Source of the DNA: Lysinibacillus sp. FSL M8-0337
Lineage (GTDB): Bacteria; Bacillota; Bacilli; Bacillales_A; Planococcaceae
Length of the DNA: 64,000 bases
NCBI RefSeq assembly: GCF_038593855.1
Contig: NZ_CP151996.1
Location: 2,666,001 to 2,730,000 of the forward strand
Reading direction: 5' to 3'
Shown here piece by piece: positions 8,683 through 19,824 of the stretch. Within the stretch, counting starts at the first letter, position 1. Each line of letters begins with the position of its first letter. The notes beneath the pieces were generated by a model that worked only from the letters and a program-made list of their open reading frames with translations, did no database searches and had not been told where the DNA came from. A program made the position numbers and the translations under genes.

Positions 8683-8739
8683 ATGGTTACGTATTCATTT
8701 CAGAAAATAAAGAAATGAATACGTAACCATTCTAGTATA
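8683..8739 (-). promoter_or_regulatory. Probable operator pair and -10 box for the ALDH-lactonase-ADH operon
   Basis: A perfect 18-bp inverted repeat (8683-8700 and 8713-8730, arm ATGGTTACGTATTCATTT) is separated by 12 bases. Each arm holds an imperfect palindrome centred on CG (TGGTTACGTATTCA), as in LacI-family operators, and the two centres are 32 bp apart, about three helical turns. A TATACT (minus strand, 8734-8739) lies just before the repeat, so the sites would straddle the start of transcription. No T-run follows, which argues against a terminator for the LacI gene. Confidence 0.6.
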
Positions 8740-8759
8740 AAAAAATAAACTGACACTCA

Positions 8760-9773
8760 TCAGTTCATTTTTTTACCTGTTGTGTTTCTTGGGAAAAGTT
8801 TAACAGATTCTGTTTGCTGGATGCAAGTACTTTTTTTCTCCATTACATCAAATAATTTCTCAATCGCTAAAAACCCTAAATTTTTTTCTGATTTGATGCC
8901 AACTGTCGTCAAAGAAATAGATTGATGTTTACTCAGCTCTACATTATCAATTCCAATTACATTAAAATCGTTAGGAATATCCAATCCTTGTTCTAAGCAT
9001 TGGTTGAGTATTTCAATGGCAATAGCATCTGTTGCAGCGCAAATTGCTGTCGGTCTTGGAGATAGCAGCAATAGTTCTTCAAACACTCGTTTTATATCAC
9101 CTTTGCTCGTATTTGTAAAAAATGTCGGCACTGTATTTATTGCTATGCCCGCCTCTACTAACGCCTTTTTAAAACCCTCATATCTTCCCAAAAACGTACT
9201 CATTTCATGGGGACCCCCTATCCAACAAAGGTCCGTATGTCCTAAAGTCAGTAGATGATTAGTCGCTAAATAGCCTGCTTCTATATTATCTATTTCTACA
9301 AAATGTCTATTTTCTTGATGTTTACGATTAAACATAATAAAAGGTATCTCCAGTTTTTCAAGTTTATAAAATAATGGATCCGTATACCTTATAGATGATA
9401 AAATAATCGCATCCACCTTTGTTTCTAACACGGAATTGTAAATAGTCGCTAGATTATCTTCCGTTCCAAAATACACGTTTACCTTATAACCTCTGGCATT
9501 TGCATAATTTACAATTTCGGTTGTTGTATCGACAAAAAATGGATTATGCAAAGGTCCAGAAATTAAAGTAATTATCCCTGTCTTTTGTTGTACAAGTGAT
9601 CTTGCAATATCGTTTGGGACATAATTTAATTGTTCAATTGCCTCCATGACTTTTTTTAATGTTTTCGGTTTCACGAGTTCAGGAGTATTTAACACTCGTG
9701 AAACAGTTGTCTGTGAAACACCGGCATACTTTGCTACATCTTTAGAAGAAACCAAAAAAACCACCCATTTCAT
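8760..9773 (-). CDS. LacI family transcriptional regulator
   Basis: A 337-aa repressor or activator with an N-terminal helix-turn-helix (SSKDVAKYAGVSQTTVSRVLN) and a periplasmic-binding-protein-like effector domain from about residue 65. It sits directly upstream of the ALDH-lactonase-ADH operon on the same strand and is its likely local regulator; the inverted repeat at 8683-8730 is the candidate operator. The ATG at 9773 adds six hydrophobic residues before the normal start of the domain. A TTG at 9755, preceded by GGGTGG, gives the usual MVSSKDVAKYAG opening and may be the true start. The effector is unknown. Confidence 0.9.
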   Translation of the reverse strand: MKWVVFLVSSKDVAKYAGVSQTTVSRVLNTPELVKPKTLKKVMEAIEQLNYVPNDIARSLVQQKTGIITLISGPLHNPFFVDTTTEIVNYANARGYKVNVYFGTEDNLATIYNSVLETKVDAIILSSIRYTDPLFYKLEKLEIPFIMFNRKHQENRHFVEIDNIEAGYLATNHLLTLGHTDLCWIGGPHEMSTFLGRYEGFKKALVEAGIAINTVPTFFTNTSKGDIKRVFEELLLLSPRPTAICAATDAIAIEILNQCLEQGLDIPNDFNVIGIDNVELSKHQSISLTTVGIKSEKNLGFLAIEKLFDVMEKKSTCIQQTESVKLFPRNTTGKKMN

Positions 9774-9886
9774 CTTTCTATGCCTATTTTATACCATCAA
9801 AAGGATAATGTTAATAGCATTAAACTAGTTAAGGTATAAGCACAATCAAAGTTATCCATTTTATCTGCAATATACTATATAAAATA

Positions 9887-10207
9887 AAGAGACTGGGGCA
9901 TAACTAAAAAAATTTAAGGAACAGAGGAAAGGTGTTCATAAATTTTTGCTATATGGAGAACTTAGCTATTCTTGCTTTTGCAATAAATAAAAATTCAGAA
10001 GTGTTCACTAGTTGTTGGTAGCGGAAGCGGTGACTCCTGCGGGAACAGCACACAATGTAAGACGTAACAGACCGCGCGTTAGCTAGGGTTGCGGCTTACG
10101 GTGTGCCCGCGGAAAGCACCGCCGTAGCGGACAACAACGGCGTAGCAAAAAAGTGTTAGATTGACTGCCATCAATCTAACACTTTTTCTATTTTGCCCCA
10201 ACCTCTT
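9887..10207. repeat. 321-bp structured intergenic element with terminal inverted repeats
   Basis: This fills most of the 450-bp gap between the LacI gene and the dynamin-like gene. The ends are inverted copies of AAGAGRYTGGGGCA (9887-9900 and the complement of 10194-10207). Inside, about 10010-10053 pairs with 10099-10140 as a long stem with matching blocks GTTGTTG, GCGGTG and GCGGG. A 13-bp hairpin (10152-10183) near the right end recurs at 13357-13388. No ORF or transposase is present. It resembles a MITE-like or REP-like intergenic repeat; whether it is mobile, and its copy number in the genome, are unknown. Confidence 0.6.
10152..10190. terminator. Bidirectional terminator hairpin inside the intergenic element
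   Basis: AGTGTTAGATTGA (10152-10164) pairs perfectly with TCAATCTAACACT (10171-10183). A T-run follows on the plus strand (TTTTTC) and on the minus strand (TTTTTTGC). On the minus strand it is placed to end the dynamin-like gene. Confidence 0.75.
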
Positions 10208-10220
10208 GAACTAACAACTA

Positions 10221-12074
10221 TTATTCGATACCATATTGAATTTCTAATTTATTCGGTATGGCGGGTATATCGTTTGATTTAACATCCGTCTCGGCAAGTC
10301 GTAATGGCTGTAGTAGATACTTACTTTCAACATCAAATGGAATGGCTACACTTTCCATTTTGTTATTCATTTGACTTCTCGCCAGTAAGCCATTTTTGGA
10401 TAAATCAATGCTCGTAATCGAATCGATTGTTTCTTTTAGCATTTGCTGATCTTTCGGGCGCAGTGGCATCCTTTCTTCCATAAGAAACGGTTGGATATTT
10501 TCTTTAATAAATCCTTGTGCCTCGATTAAACAAGAAAATTCATTTAACTTAGCAGCATATAATTTTAGTTGGCGTTTCTCTTTTGCACGTTGCTGATTCA
10601 ACTCGTTTACCTTTTTCTCAATTCGAGCTAAACGTTTTTTGGATAACTCAATCAAATAGTTTTGGACTGTATGCATTTCTTCCACAATGATAGCTTCCGC
10701 TTCCCGTACTTTCGCATGCTGCGTAACACACACTTCTTGCTGTTCATTTAAACGCAGAACACGTTCTTTGAAAAAATCATTTTGTGTATGATGGCCAAAA
10801 ATGGCTTTCATTAACCCTTTTCCATGAATTTTTTTATGTTGTGCGTCCAAACGCTCATATTCTCTCATATATTCATTATGCATATTACGATATTCACGTA
10901 ATGCCTGTTGATAGATCACTGCTTTTTCAGTAAATTGTTCAACGAAATCATCTTGTAAAAAATCATGTTGTGAAATCGTTTGTAAGAGCTGATACAAAGT
11001 TTGAACATTTTTGAAGACGTTTGCTACCTGCTCGTATTCCTGTTCATATTCTTGTACAATGGCTAAATCACGCTGATAACGCGAAAATTCATATTGTGTA
11101 TCTCCCGCAAATTTTTCTATGTTTTCTACTGCTGATTGAAACGGGTCACGTTCCGGTATAACCGTTAATTCGAAACGGAAACGCTCAAGCCATTGTAAAA
11201 AACGAATAATAATGGCGTACGTTTTTTTATCGCTATTCTCCGCAACACGTTGAATTTGTGCAATTAGATTATCATATTGGCTACGCTGCCATAACGCTTT
11301 ATTGTCTGTTTGTTGTGCTTCAAGGGCATCCATTGCTGAAATGGCTACAAAATCACTTAATAAATGACCAATTCGTTCTTTTTCAGAACGAATAAATGCT
11401 TCTGTATTATTATTTTTATCAATGCCATTAACGATACAAAGTGGAACTACCCCTTTATTTTTTAAGGCTTCCATTAATAAAACTTCTGCATCGATTGCCA
11501 TTGATTCTGAACGTAACACCCAAAAAATTTCATCCACTCGATTGATTAGCGATTCGGAGAAGTATGCCATCTCTCCCCCACCCGCTTCTAATGAGACCGA
11601 ATCGATAATTGTCACAGATTTTAATAACTCATGCTTCACATATACTTCTAGATAATCTAAATGTTCACGTAAAATTTGTGATGCAAACGTATCACCTGTA
11701 GTAAGTAATTCTAATTTGCTCATATCAAATATTGCCACCATACCATCTAAAAAATATGCTTTAATTTCCTCATGCTCACCATATCGTAAAAACGTGTTAA
11801 CCCCTGTCGGATTTTGATCGCTTACAGGTAAAATAGAACGACCAAGAAGACCATTCACCATTGTTGTTTTTCCTACTCGTTCTTTTCCGACTATCAGTAC
11901 CATTGTTTGATTGTTTGCATCTTGGATTATACGATTTAAGTGCTTAGCTGTATCTTTCACATATGTATTTTGTACAATAATGCTGTGCAGTTGACGTAAA
12001 CGATCCACAAACTGTGGCAAAATATTATTCGCTGAGGCTGTATAGTCGATTGGCGTAGTGTCAATATTCGTCAT
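10221..12074 (-). CDS. Dynamin-like GTPase, single-headed
   Basis: A 617-aa dynamin-superfamily protein. The P-loop GKERVGKTT lies near residue 63, a switch-I Thr in NPTGVNTF near 92, a degenerate G3 (IIDSVSLE, not DxxG) near 158 and a G4-like VNGID near 215. The rest is long charged helices typical of stalk regions. Bacterial dynamins act in membrane fusion, stress protection or phage defence. B. subtilis DynA is a two-headed protein about twice this length; this one has one GTPase head and no obvious membrane segment. ATG at 12074 is preferred over an upstream TTG at 12080. It appears monocistronic. Confidence 0.8.
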   Translation of the reverse strand: MTNIDTTPIDYTASANNILPQFVDRLRQLHSIIVQNTYVKDTAKHLNRIIQDANNQTMVLIVGKERVGKTTMVNGLLGRSILPVSDQNPTGVNTFLRYGEHEEIKAYFLDGMVAIFDMSKLELLTTGDTFASQILREHLDYLEVYVKHELLKSVTIIDSVSLEAGGGEMAYFSESLINRVDEIFWVLRSESMAIDAEVLLMEALKNKGVVPLCIVNGIDKNNNTEAFIRSEKERIGHLLSDFVAISAMDALEAQQTDNKALWQRSQYDNLIAQIQRVAENSDKKTYAIIIRFLQWLERFRFELTVIPERDPFQSAVENIEKFAGDTQYEFSRYQRDLAIVQEYEQEYEQVANVFKNVQTLYQLLQTISQHDFLQDDFVEQFTEKAVIYQQALREYRNMHNEYMREYERLDAQHKKIHGKGLMKAIFGHHTQNDFFKERVLRLNEQQEVCVTQHAKVREAEAIIVEEMHTVQNYLIELSKKRLARIEKKVNELNQQRAKEKRQLKLYAAKLNEFSCLIEAQGFIKENIQPFLMEERMPLRPKDQQMLKETIDSITSIDLSKNGLLARSQMNNKMESVAIPFDVESKYLLQPLRLAETDVKSNDIPAIPNKLEIQYGIE

Positions 12075-12337
12075 CCTCAAAACCTACTTTCATATGTATC
12101 TATAGTTCCATTATAAATGAAACTATTCGATTTCTTATATATAGTCATAAAATTTTATGACAAAAAAGGACAAACTACTTAGTTCGAGTTGTCACAAATA
12201 GGATTTCCTTCTTAGGTTAAATTTCTCTATTTTTCACATTTATCGCACAACTAGGTATATGCAATGATAGTGCCTCATGCTAATTACTAGAAAAAATCCA
12301 CACATCCTATCACTTTACTTGTGAAACATAATGTTAT

Positions 12338-13219
12338 TTATTCGTCAAACCCAGCCATTCTCGCATAAACTTTACTAAGTGTTGGCATACCGCCTTGTGC
12401 ACTTACTTGCTCAACCGCAAGCGAGGCCGCTATATTCGCAAAGTATACTGCTTCATCCAACGACTGCCCCTCTACTAATGCATAGGCAAGCGCTCCATTA
12501 AAAGTATCCCCAGCTCCAGTTGTATCCACTGCTTTTGTCATATAGCCAGGGACATGAATAGGATATTCGCCATCAAAATAACGCGCCCCATCACGACCAA
12601 GTGTAATAATTAGTTTATTCGGATATTTTTCGAGCATTTGATCGAAATCATTTCCAAATAGCTGGGCACACTCCACTTCATTTGGTGTCAAGTAGGTAAT
12701 ATCATCCATCCAGCGCATATCAAAGTTCGCCGCAGGGGCTGGGTTTAACAGCACTGGTACATTCACTTCTTTACATAATTTTATAGCATGTGCTGTCGTC
12801 TCCATCGGAATTTCAAGCTGTAAGATCACCATTTGACTTTGCATAATGACATCTTTTACAGCATCCAAATGTGTTGGTTTCAGCATATAATTTGCTCCTG
12901 GTACTACGATGATACGATTATCATTTTGATGCACTAAAATATTTGCAATGCCCGTTGATTCTGGAGTTGTTAGAAGTGATGTTGTATCAATATGCTCCTG
13001 CTCCAAAACCGTTCGCAATGTATGCCCAAAACGATCATCGCCTACACAACCAATCATTGTGACGCTGCTACCTAGACGAGCCGCTGCAATCGCCTGATTA
13101 GCCCCCTTTCCTCCAGGACTTGTTTGAAATTGTTGCCCAAGAACTGTTTCTCCCTGTTGTGGGAAATCCGCCATTTGTATCACTAAATCCATATTTAAAC
13201 TACCAATTACAGTAATCAT
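12338..13219 (-). CDS. rbsK: Ribokinase (PfkB family)
   Basis: A 293-aa sugar kinase that phosphorylates ribose to ribose 5-phosphate. The N-terminal PfkB signature GGKGANQAIAAARLG lies near residue 37 and the C-terminal signature DTTGAGDTFNGALA near 238, with its catalytic Asp and anion hole. GSLNMDLV at the start and length fit RbsK. No ribose transporter, RbsD or LacI-type RbsR is adjacent, which is unusual for rbsK, so another pentose or nucleoside-derived sugar is possible. It lies downstream of the leu operon terminator with its own leader. Confidence 0.88.
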   Translation of the reverse strand: MITVIGSLNMDLVIQMADFPQQGETVLGQQFQTSPGGKGANQAIAAARLGSSVTMIGCVGDDRFGHTLRTVLEQEHIDTTSLLTTPESTGIANILVHQNDNRIIVVPGANYMLKPTHLDAVKDVIMQSQMVILQLEIPMETTAHAIKLCKEVNVPVLLNPAPAANFDMRWMDDITYLTPNEVECAQLFGNDFDQMLEKYPNKLIITLGRDGARYFDGEYPIHVPGYMTKAVDTTGAGDTFNGALAYALVEGQSLDEAVYFANIAASLAVEQVSAQGGMPTLSKVYARMAGFDE

Positions 13220-13348
13220 CTAAATCATCCTTTCGATTCCTTCTTTCTATTTTAACGACTTGACAAAAGAAAGACAAAGGCTTCCTTGTTCCAATATTTC
13301 GAAGTCTCTGCGCTGGCAACATCCCCCATCAAAGCTAAAAACGTTTAC

Positions 13349-13388
13349 AGCAAAAAAGTGTTAGATTGATTCCAGTCAATCTAACACT
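13349..13388 (-). terminator. Terminator of the ilv-leu operon
   Basis: AGTGTTAGATTGA (13357-13369) pairs with TCAATCTAACACT (13376-13388). On the minus strand a TTTTTT tract follows at once. The stem is identical to that at 10152-10183, including the flanking GCAAAAAAGTG, so one repeat family supplies terminators to two operons. Confidence 0.85.
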
Positions 13389-13409
13389 CTTCTCAGCTTT
13401 ACTTGCCCA

Positions 13410-14006
13410 TTAGTAGGCTACACGTTGTGCTTCATAGGCAGCAATATGGTCTTCGTATTTAAATGTTAGGGCAATTTCATCCCAGCCATTTAGTAATGTT
13501 TCTTTATAATAAGAATCAATGTTAAATGTATAAACTTTGCCATCTTCACCTGTTACTGTTTGTGCTTCAAGATTTACTTCGACATGATAAGGTTTCTCTA
13601 AACCTTTTGCTAAAATTTCATCGCACTCTGCTTCCGTTAATTTGATAGGTAATATACCATTTTTGAAGCAGTTATTATGGAAAATATCCGCAAATGAAGG
13701 GGCAATAACGACGTTAAAGCCATAATCTAAAATTGCCCACGGTGCATGCTCACGTGAAGAGCCACAGCCAAAATTATCTTGCGCTACTAAAATTTTAGAG
13801 TTTTTAAATTCTGCTTTATTTAATACAAAGTCCTGTACTTCATTGCCTTGTGCATCAAAACGCCAATGATAAAATAAAAATTGACCAAAGCCTGTACGCT
13901 CAATGCGTTTTAAAAACTCTTTTGAAATGATTTGATCTGTATCGACATTTTTACGATCAAGTGGTGTTATCACACTATTTACGATATTAATTGGTTGCAT
14001 TTTCAA
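13410..14006 (-). CDS. leuD: 3-isopropylmalate dehydratase small subunit
   Basis: A 198-aa subunit that pairs with LeuC to isomerise 2-isopropylmalate to 3-isopropylmalate in leucine synthesis. The swivel-domain motifs DQIISKEFLKR near residue 23 and NFGCGSSREHAPWAI near 73 (substrate-binding Ser-Arg) are intact. Length matches B. subtilis LeuD. It lies 26 bp after leuC and is last in the operon before the terminator. The start is preceded by GGAAAGGATGA. Confidence 0.97.
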   Translation of the reverse strand: MKMQPINIVNSVITPLDRKNVDTDQIISKEFLKRIERTGFGQFLFYHWRFDAQGNEVQDFVLNKAEFKNSKILVAQDNFGCGSSREHAPWAILDYGFNVVIAPSFADIFHNNCFKNGILPIKLTEAECDEILAKGLEKPYHVEVNLEAQTVTGEDGKVYTFNIDSYYKETLLNGWDEIALTFKYEDHIAAYEAQRVAY

Positions 14007-14032
14007 TCATCCTTTCCGTGTAAATGGTGCGT

Positions 14033-15451
14033 TTACACAGTTTCCTTCACGAATTCTCGTACATCTACAAAGTGACCTGCAATCGCTGCAGCGGCTGCCA
14101 TCGGAGGTGATACTAAGTGCGTGCGAGCACCAGCACCTTGACGACCTTCGAAATTACGGTTTGAGGTAGATGCACAGCGTTTACCAGCTGGGACCACATC
14201 ATCATTCATCGCTAAGCACATTGAACAACCGGATTCGCGCCATTCAAAACCTGCATCAATGAAAATTTTATCTAAACCTTCTGCTTCTGCTTGTTTTTTT
14301 GTAGAATGGGAACCTGGGACAACAATTGCTGTTACGTTTTCATGCACTTTACGTCCTTGAATAACATTTGCAGCAGCTCGTAAATCACTTAAACGTGAGT
14401 TCGTACATGAGCCAATAAATACGTATTGGATATCGATTGAAGTTAATGGTTGCCCTTCTTCTAAGCCCATATAGGCAAGTGCTTTACGAAGTGCAGCTTT
14501 ATCTGACTCATCCTGATAATCTGCTTGCGTAGGAACATTTTGTGATACACCCGCGCCCATTGAGGGATTTGTACCCCATGTAATAATCGGCTCGATTTCC
14601 TCTGCTTTAATGATGCGGACTTCATCATATGTTGCGTCTTCATCGGATGCTAAACTTAGCCAATAAGCTGTCGCTTCTTCAAATTTCTCACCTTGTGGTG
14701 CATATTTGCGGCCACGAATATAATCCACTGTGATTTGGTCAGGTGATACAAGACCAGCCTTTGCACCCGCTTCGATGGACATATTACAGATAGTCATGCG
14801 CTCTTCCATTGACAGTTTGTGAATTGCCTCTCCAGTGAATTCCACAATATGCCCTGTACCAACGCCAATACCGAATTTCGAGATAATCGCTAAAATAATA
14901 TCCTTAGCAGCAACGCCAACAGGTAGCTCTCCTTCAACGCGGATTTCCATCGTTTTTGGCTTGTTTTGCCACAATGTTTGTGTAGACATTACATGCTCTA
15001 CTTCGGATGTACCGATACCAAATGCAATGGCACCAAATGCACCGTGTGTAGATGTATGCGAGTCACCACAAACAATTGTTTTGCCAGGCTGTGTTAAACC
15101 TAATTCTGGTCCAATAACGTGGACAATCCCTTGGTCAGGGTGACCCATGCCTGCCAGCTCAACACCGAATTCAGCAGCATTTTTCGCCAGTGTTTCAATT
15201 TGATTGCGTGCAATTGGATCATTGATCGTCGGTAGATTTTTCGTTGGCACGTTATGATCCATCGTCGCAAAGCTTAAATCAGGACGACGCACTTTCCGTC
15301 CATTCATACGTAGACCTTCAAATGCTTGCGGAGAAGTTACTTCATGAATTAAATGAAGATCAATATATAACAGGTCCGGTTTGCCCTCTTCCTGATAAAC
15401 AACATGTTTATCCCAAATCTTTTCAATTATATTTTTTCCCATTGTCTTCAC
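14033..15451 (-). CDS. leuC: 3-isopropylmalate dehydratase large subunit
   Basis: A 472-aa aconitase-family protein that carries the catalytic 4Fe-4S cluster. Three cluster Cys are visible: one in FIGSCTNSR near residue 348 and two in [12 protein letters not shown] near 408-411. The substrate-binding [12 protein letters not shown] segment is present near 135. It works with LeuD. The start lies seven bases after the leuB stop. The full length is normal and no frameshift is seen. A near-by upstream ATG versus the internal MGKNIIEK start is the only uncertainty (three residues). Confidence 0.97.
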   Translation of the reverse strand: MKTMGKNIIEKIWDKHVVYQEEGKPDLLYIDLHLIHEVTSPQAFEGLRMNGRKVRRPDLSFATMDHNVPTKNLPTINDPIARNQIETLAKNAAEFGVELAGMGHPDQGIVHVIGPELGLTQPGKTIVCGDSHTSTHGAFGAIAFGIGTSEVEHVMSTQTLWQNKPKTMEIRVEGELPVGVAAKDIILAIISKFGIGVGTGHIVEFTGEAIHKLSMEERMTICNMSIEAGAKAGLVSPDQITVDYIRGRKYAPQGEKFEEATAYWLSLASDEDATYDEVRIIKAEEIEPIITWGTNPSMGAGVSQNVPTQADYQDESDKAALRKALAYMGLEEGQPLTSIDIQYVFIGSCTNSRLSDLRAAANVIQGRKVHENVTAIVVPGSHSTKKQAEAEGLDKIFIDAGFEWRESGCSMCLAMNDDVVPAGKRCASTSNRNFEGRQGAGARTHLVSPPMAAAAAIAGHFVDVREFVKETV

Positions 15452-15458
15452 CTATTTC

Positions 15459-16559
15459 TTAAATATATGTTGTCATAATACTTTCCGAAACAAAACTTGT
15501 ATCAATTTCATTAATGACTTTATCTGTCCATTCATTTGTAGATAGCGTGCGTCCTCCATCACGTGCAAGATCAGCTGTAAAGTACCCATCATCAAATACT
15601 GCACTTACTGCACGTTCGATTTCAGCCGCTTCTTCTGCTAGGCCAAATGAGTATTGTAACATCATAGCGACTGACAGAATCGTTGCTGCTGGATTAGCTA
15701 CACCTTGCCCTGCAATTTCTGGTGCTGAACCGTGTACTGGTTCGTAAAGTCCAAAATTATCACCGCGGATGGATGCGGATGGTAGTACGCCAAGAGAACC
15801 TGTAATAACCGATGCTTCATCACTTAAAATATCACCAAACATGTTTTCTGTTACAACGACATCATAATGAGCAGGATTTGTAATTAATTTCATCGCTACG
15901 GAGTCTACTAAGTTGTGTTCCACTTGAACATCTGGATAGTCTTTTTTCTTCGCTTCTACAACTTCGCGCCATAAACGGCTAGTTTCAAGTACGTTTGCCT
16001 TATCGACTGAACATAATTTGCCTCCACGTAAACGTGCTAATTCAAAGGCATTTTCAACGATACGCTCTACTTCAGCTGTTGAGTAAACTGTTGTATCAAT
16101 CGCGCCATTTTCAGTACGCATACGTGGTTCCCCGAAGTATACGCCGCCTGTAAGTTCACGTACGATCATTAAATCGACGTTTTCGGCTACTTCACGTTTT
16201 AAAGGTGAAGCCTCTAGTAAACTCGGGAACGCCTTTACTGGACGTAAATTTGCAAATAAGTCAAAGTGCTTGCGGATACGAAGTAAGCCTTTTTCTGGAC
16301 GTAATTCCGGCGGGTTATTGTCCCATTTTGGCCCCCCTACTGCGCCTAGTAAAATCGCATCACTGCTCTCACACATTTCAATTGTTTCATCGGGTAGTGG
16401 ATTGTTGTGTTGATCGATGGCAGCGCCTCCGATTGTTCCATATCCTAAATGGAATGTATGGTTGAAACGTTTGCCGATTACTTGTAGTACACGTATAGCT
16501 GACGCAACCACCTCTGGCCCAATTCCATCGCCAGGAAGTACTGTAATTTTTTTCTCCAT
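15459..16559 (-). CDS. leuB: 3-isopropylmalate dehydrogenase
   Basis: A 366-aa NAD-dependent decarboxylating dehydrogenase that turns 3-isopropylmalate into 2-oxoisocaproate. Family features are PGDGIGPEV at the start, LLGAVGGPKWDN near 70, RELTGGVYFGEPR near 135, and the metal-binding ENMFGDILSDEAS near 238. NAD specificity is suggested by HGSAPEIAGQGVANP near 275. It follows leuA after an 87-bp gap that contains two hairpins and a GAAAGGTG ribosome-binding site, a longer gap than elsewhere in the operon. Confidence 0.97.
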   Translation of the reverse strand: MEKKITVLPGDGIGPEVVASAIRVLQVIGKRFNHTFHLGYGTIGGAAIDQHNNPLPDETIEMCESSDAILLGAVGGPKWDNNPPELRPEKGLLRIRKHFDLFANLRPVKAFPSLLEASPLKREVAENVDLMIVRELTGGVYFGEPRMRTENGAIDTTVYSTAEVERIVENAFELARLRGGKLCSVDKANVLETSRLWREVVEAKKKDYPDVQVEHNLVDSVAMKLITNPAHYDVVVTENMFGDILSDEASVITGSLGVLPSASIRGDNFGLYEPVHGSAPEIAGQGVANPAATILSVAMMLQYSFGLAEEAAEIERAVSAVFDDGYFTADLARDGGRTLSTNEWTDKVINEIDTSFVSESIMTTYI

Positions 16560-16580
16560 CGTAAAACACCTTTCTTTGTC

Positions 16581-16638
16581 TAGCGTACGGTTACGCTATT
16601 TTAGTAAAGACTCTCACCTAGCAAAGCAGGTGAGAGTC
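16581..16638 (-). other. Two intercistronic hairpins between leuA and leuB
   Basis: On the minus strand an 11-bp perfect stem (16609-16619 with 16628-16638, GACTCTCACCT) is followed by a short TTTACT, then by a 7-bp stem (16581-16587 with 16592-16598). The T-run is weak, so this is more likely a partial terminator or mRNA processing/stability element than a full stop. Confidence 0.5.
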
Positions 16639-16646
16639 AAATCAAG

Positions 16647-19308
<2,662 letters not shown>

Positions 19309-19824
19309 CTATTTTAAAATAGAGAGCTGCGTATTGATGGTTTTTTGTGTTTCACGAACAGATGCCGTTGCACCTGTGCGCGTTAATTCTTTAATACCAT
19401 ATGGGCGAATAAGCTCAATAAAGGCATCAATTTTTTCTGGATTTCCTACCACTTGATATGTCACAACGTTTTTCGCTGTATCAATAATTTGTGGACGGAA
19501 TGGCTCAACAATTGAGTTCATTTCCAGACGTAAATTTGGTGGTGAAATAACCTTCACAAGCGCTAGCTCACGAAGCACGATGGATTTATCTGTAATGTCA
19601 TTGACCTTTAACACATCAATTTGCTTCGATAATTGCTTCACTAGTTGTTCAATTTTGCGCTCATCTTCTACATTCACAACAAATGTCATTTTTGAGAAGT
19701 TTGGCTGTTCAGTATGACCAACTGTAATCGATTCGATATTGAATTGACGCTTCATAAGTAAACCTGTTATACGGTTTAATACACCACTTTGATTAATCAC
19801 TGTTACTGTAATTACTCGTTTCAA
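19309..19824 (-). CDS. ilvH: Acetolactate synthase small (regulatory) subunit
   Basis: A 171-aa regulatory subunit with an N-terminal ACT domain ([29 protein letters not shown]) that should bind valine and control IlvB. The C-terminal half has the conserved [17 protein letters not shown] segment. It starts with TTG overlapping the ilvB stop codon (TTGA), which implies translational coupling and stoichiometric synthesis. Length is normal. Confidence 0.95.
   Translation of the reverse strand: MKRVITVTVINQSGVLNRITGLLMKRQFNIESITVGHTEQPNFSKMTFVVNVEDERKIEQLVKQLSKQIDVLKVNDITDKSIVLRELALVKVISPPNLRLEMNSIVEPFRPQIIDTAKNVVTYQVVGNPEKIDAFIELIRPYGIKELTRTGATASVRETQKTINTQLSILK

Noticed and set aside
8683..8730. 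Terminator for the LacI gene
   Set aside because: The 18-bp stem is strong, but on the minus strand it is followed by an A-rich ribosome-binding region, not a T-run.
9887..10207. Insertion sequence
   Set aside because: Has inverted ends but no transposase ORF and no visible target duplication; called a structured repeat only.
16609..16638. Full transcription terminator between leuA and leuB
   Set aside because: The stem is good but the T-tract is only TTTACT, and leuB, leuC and leuD show no separate promoter.
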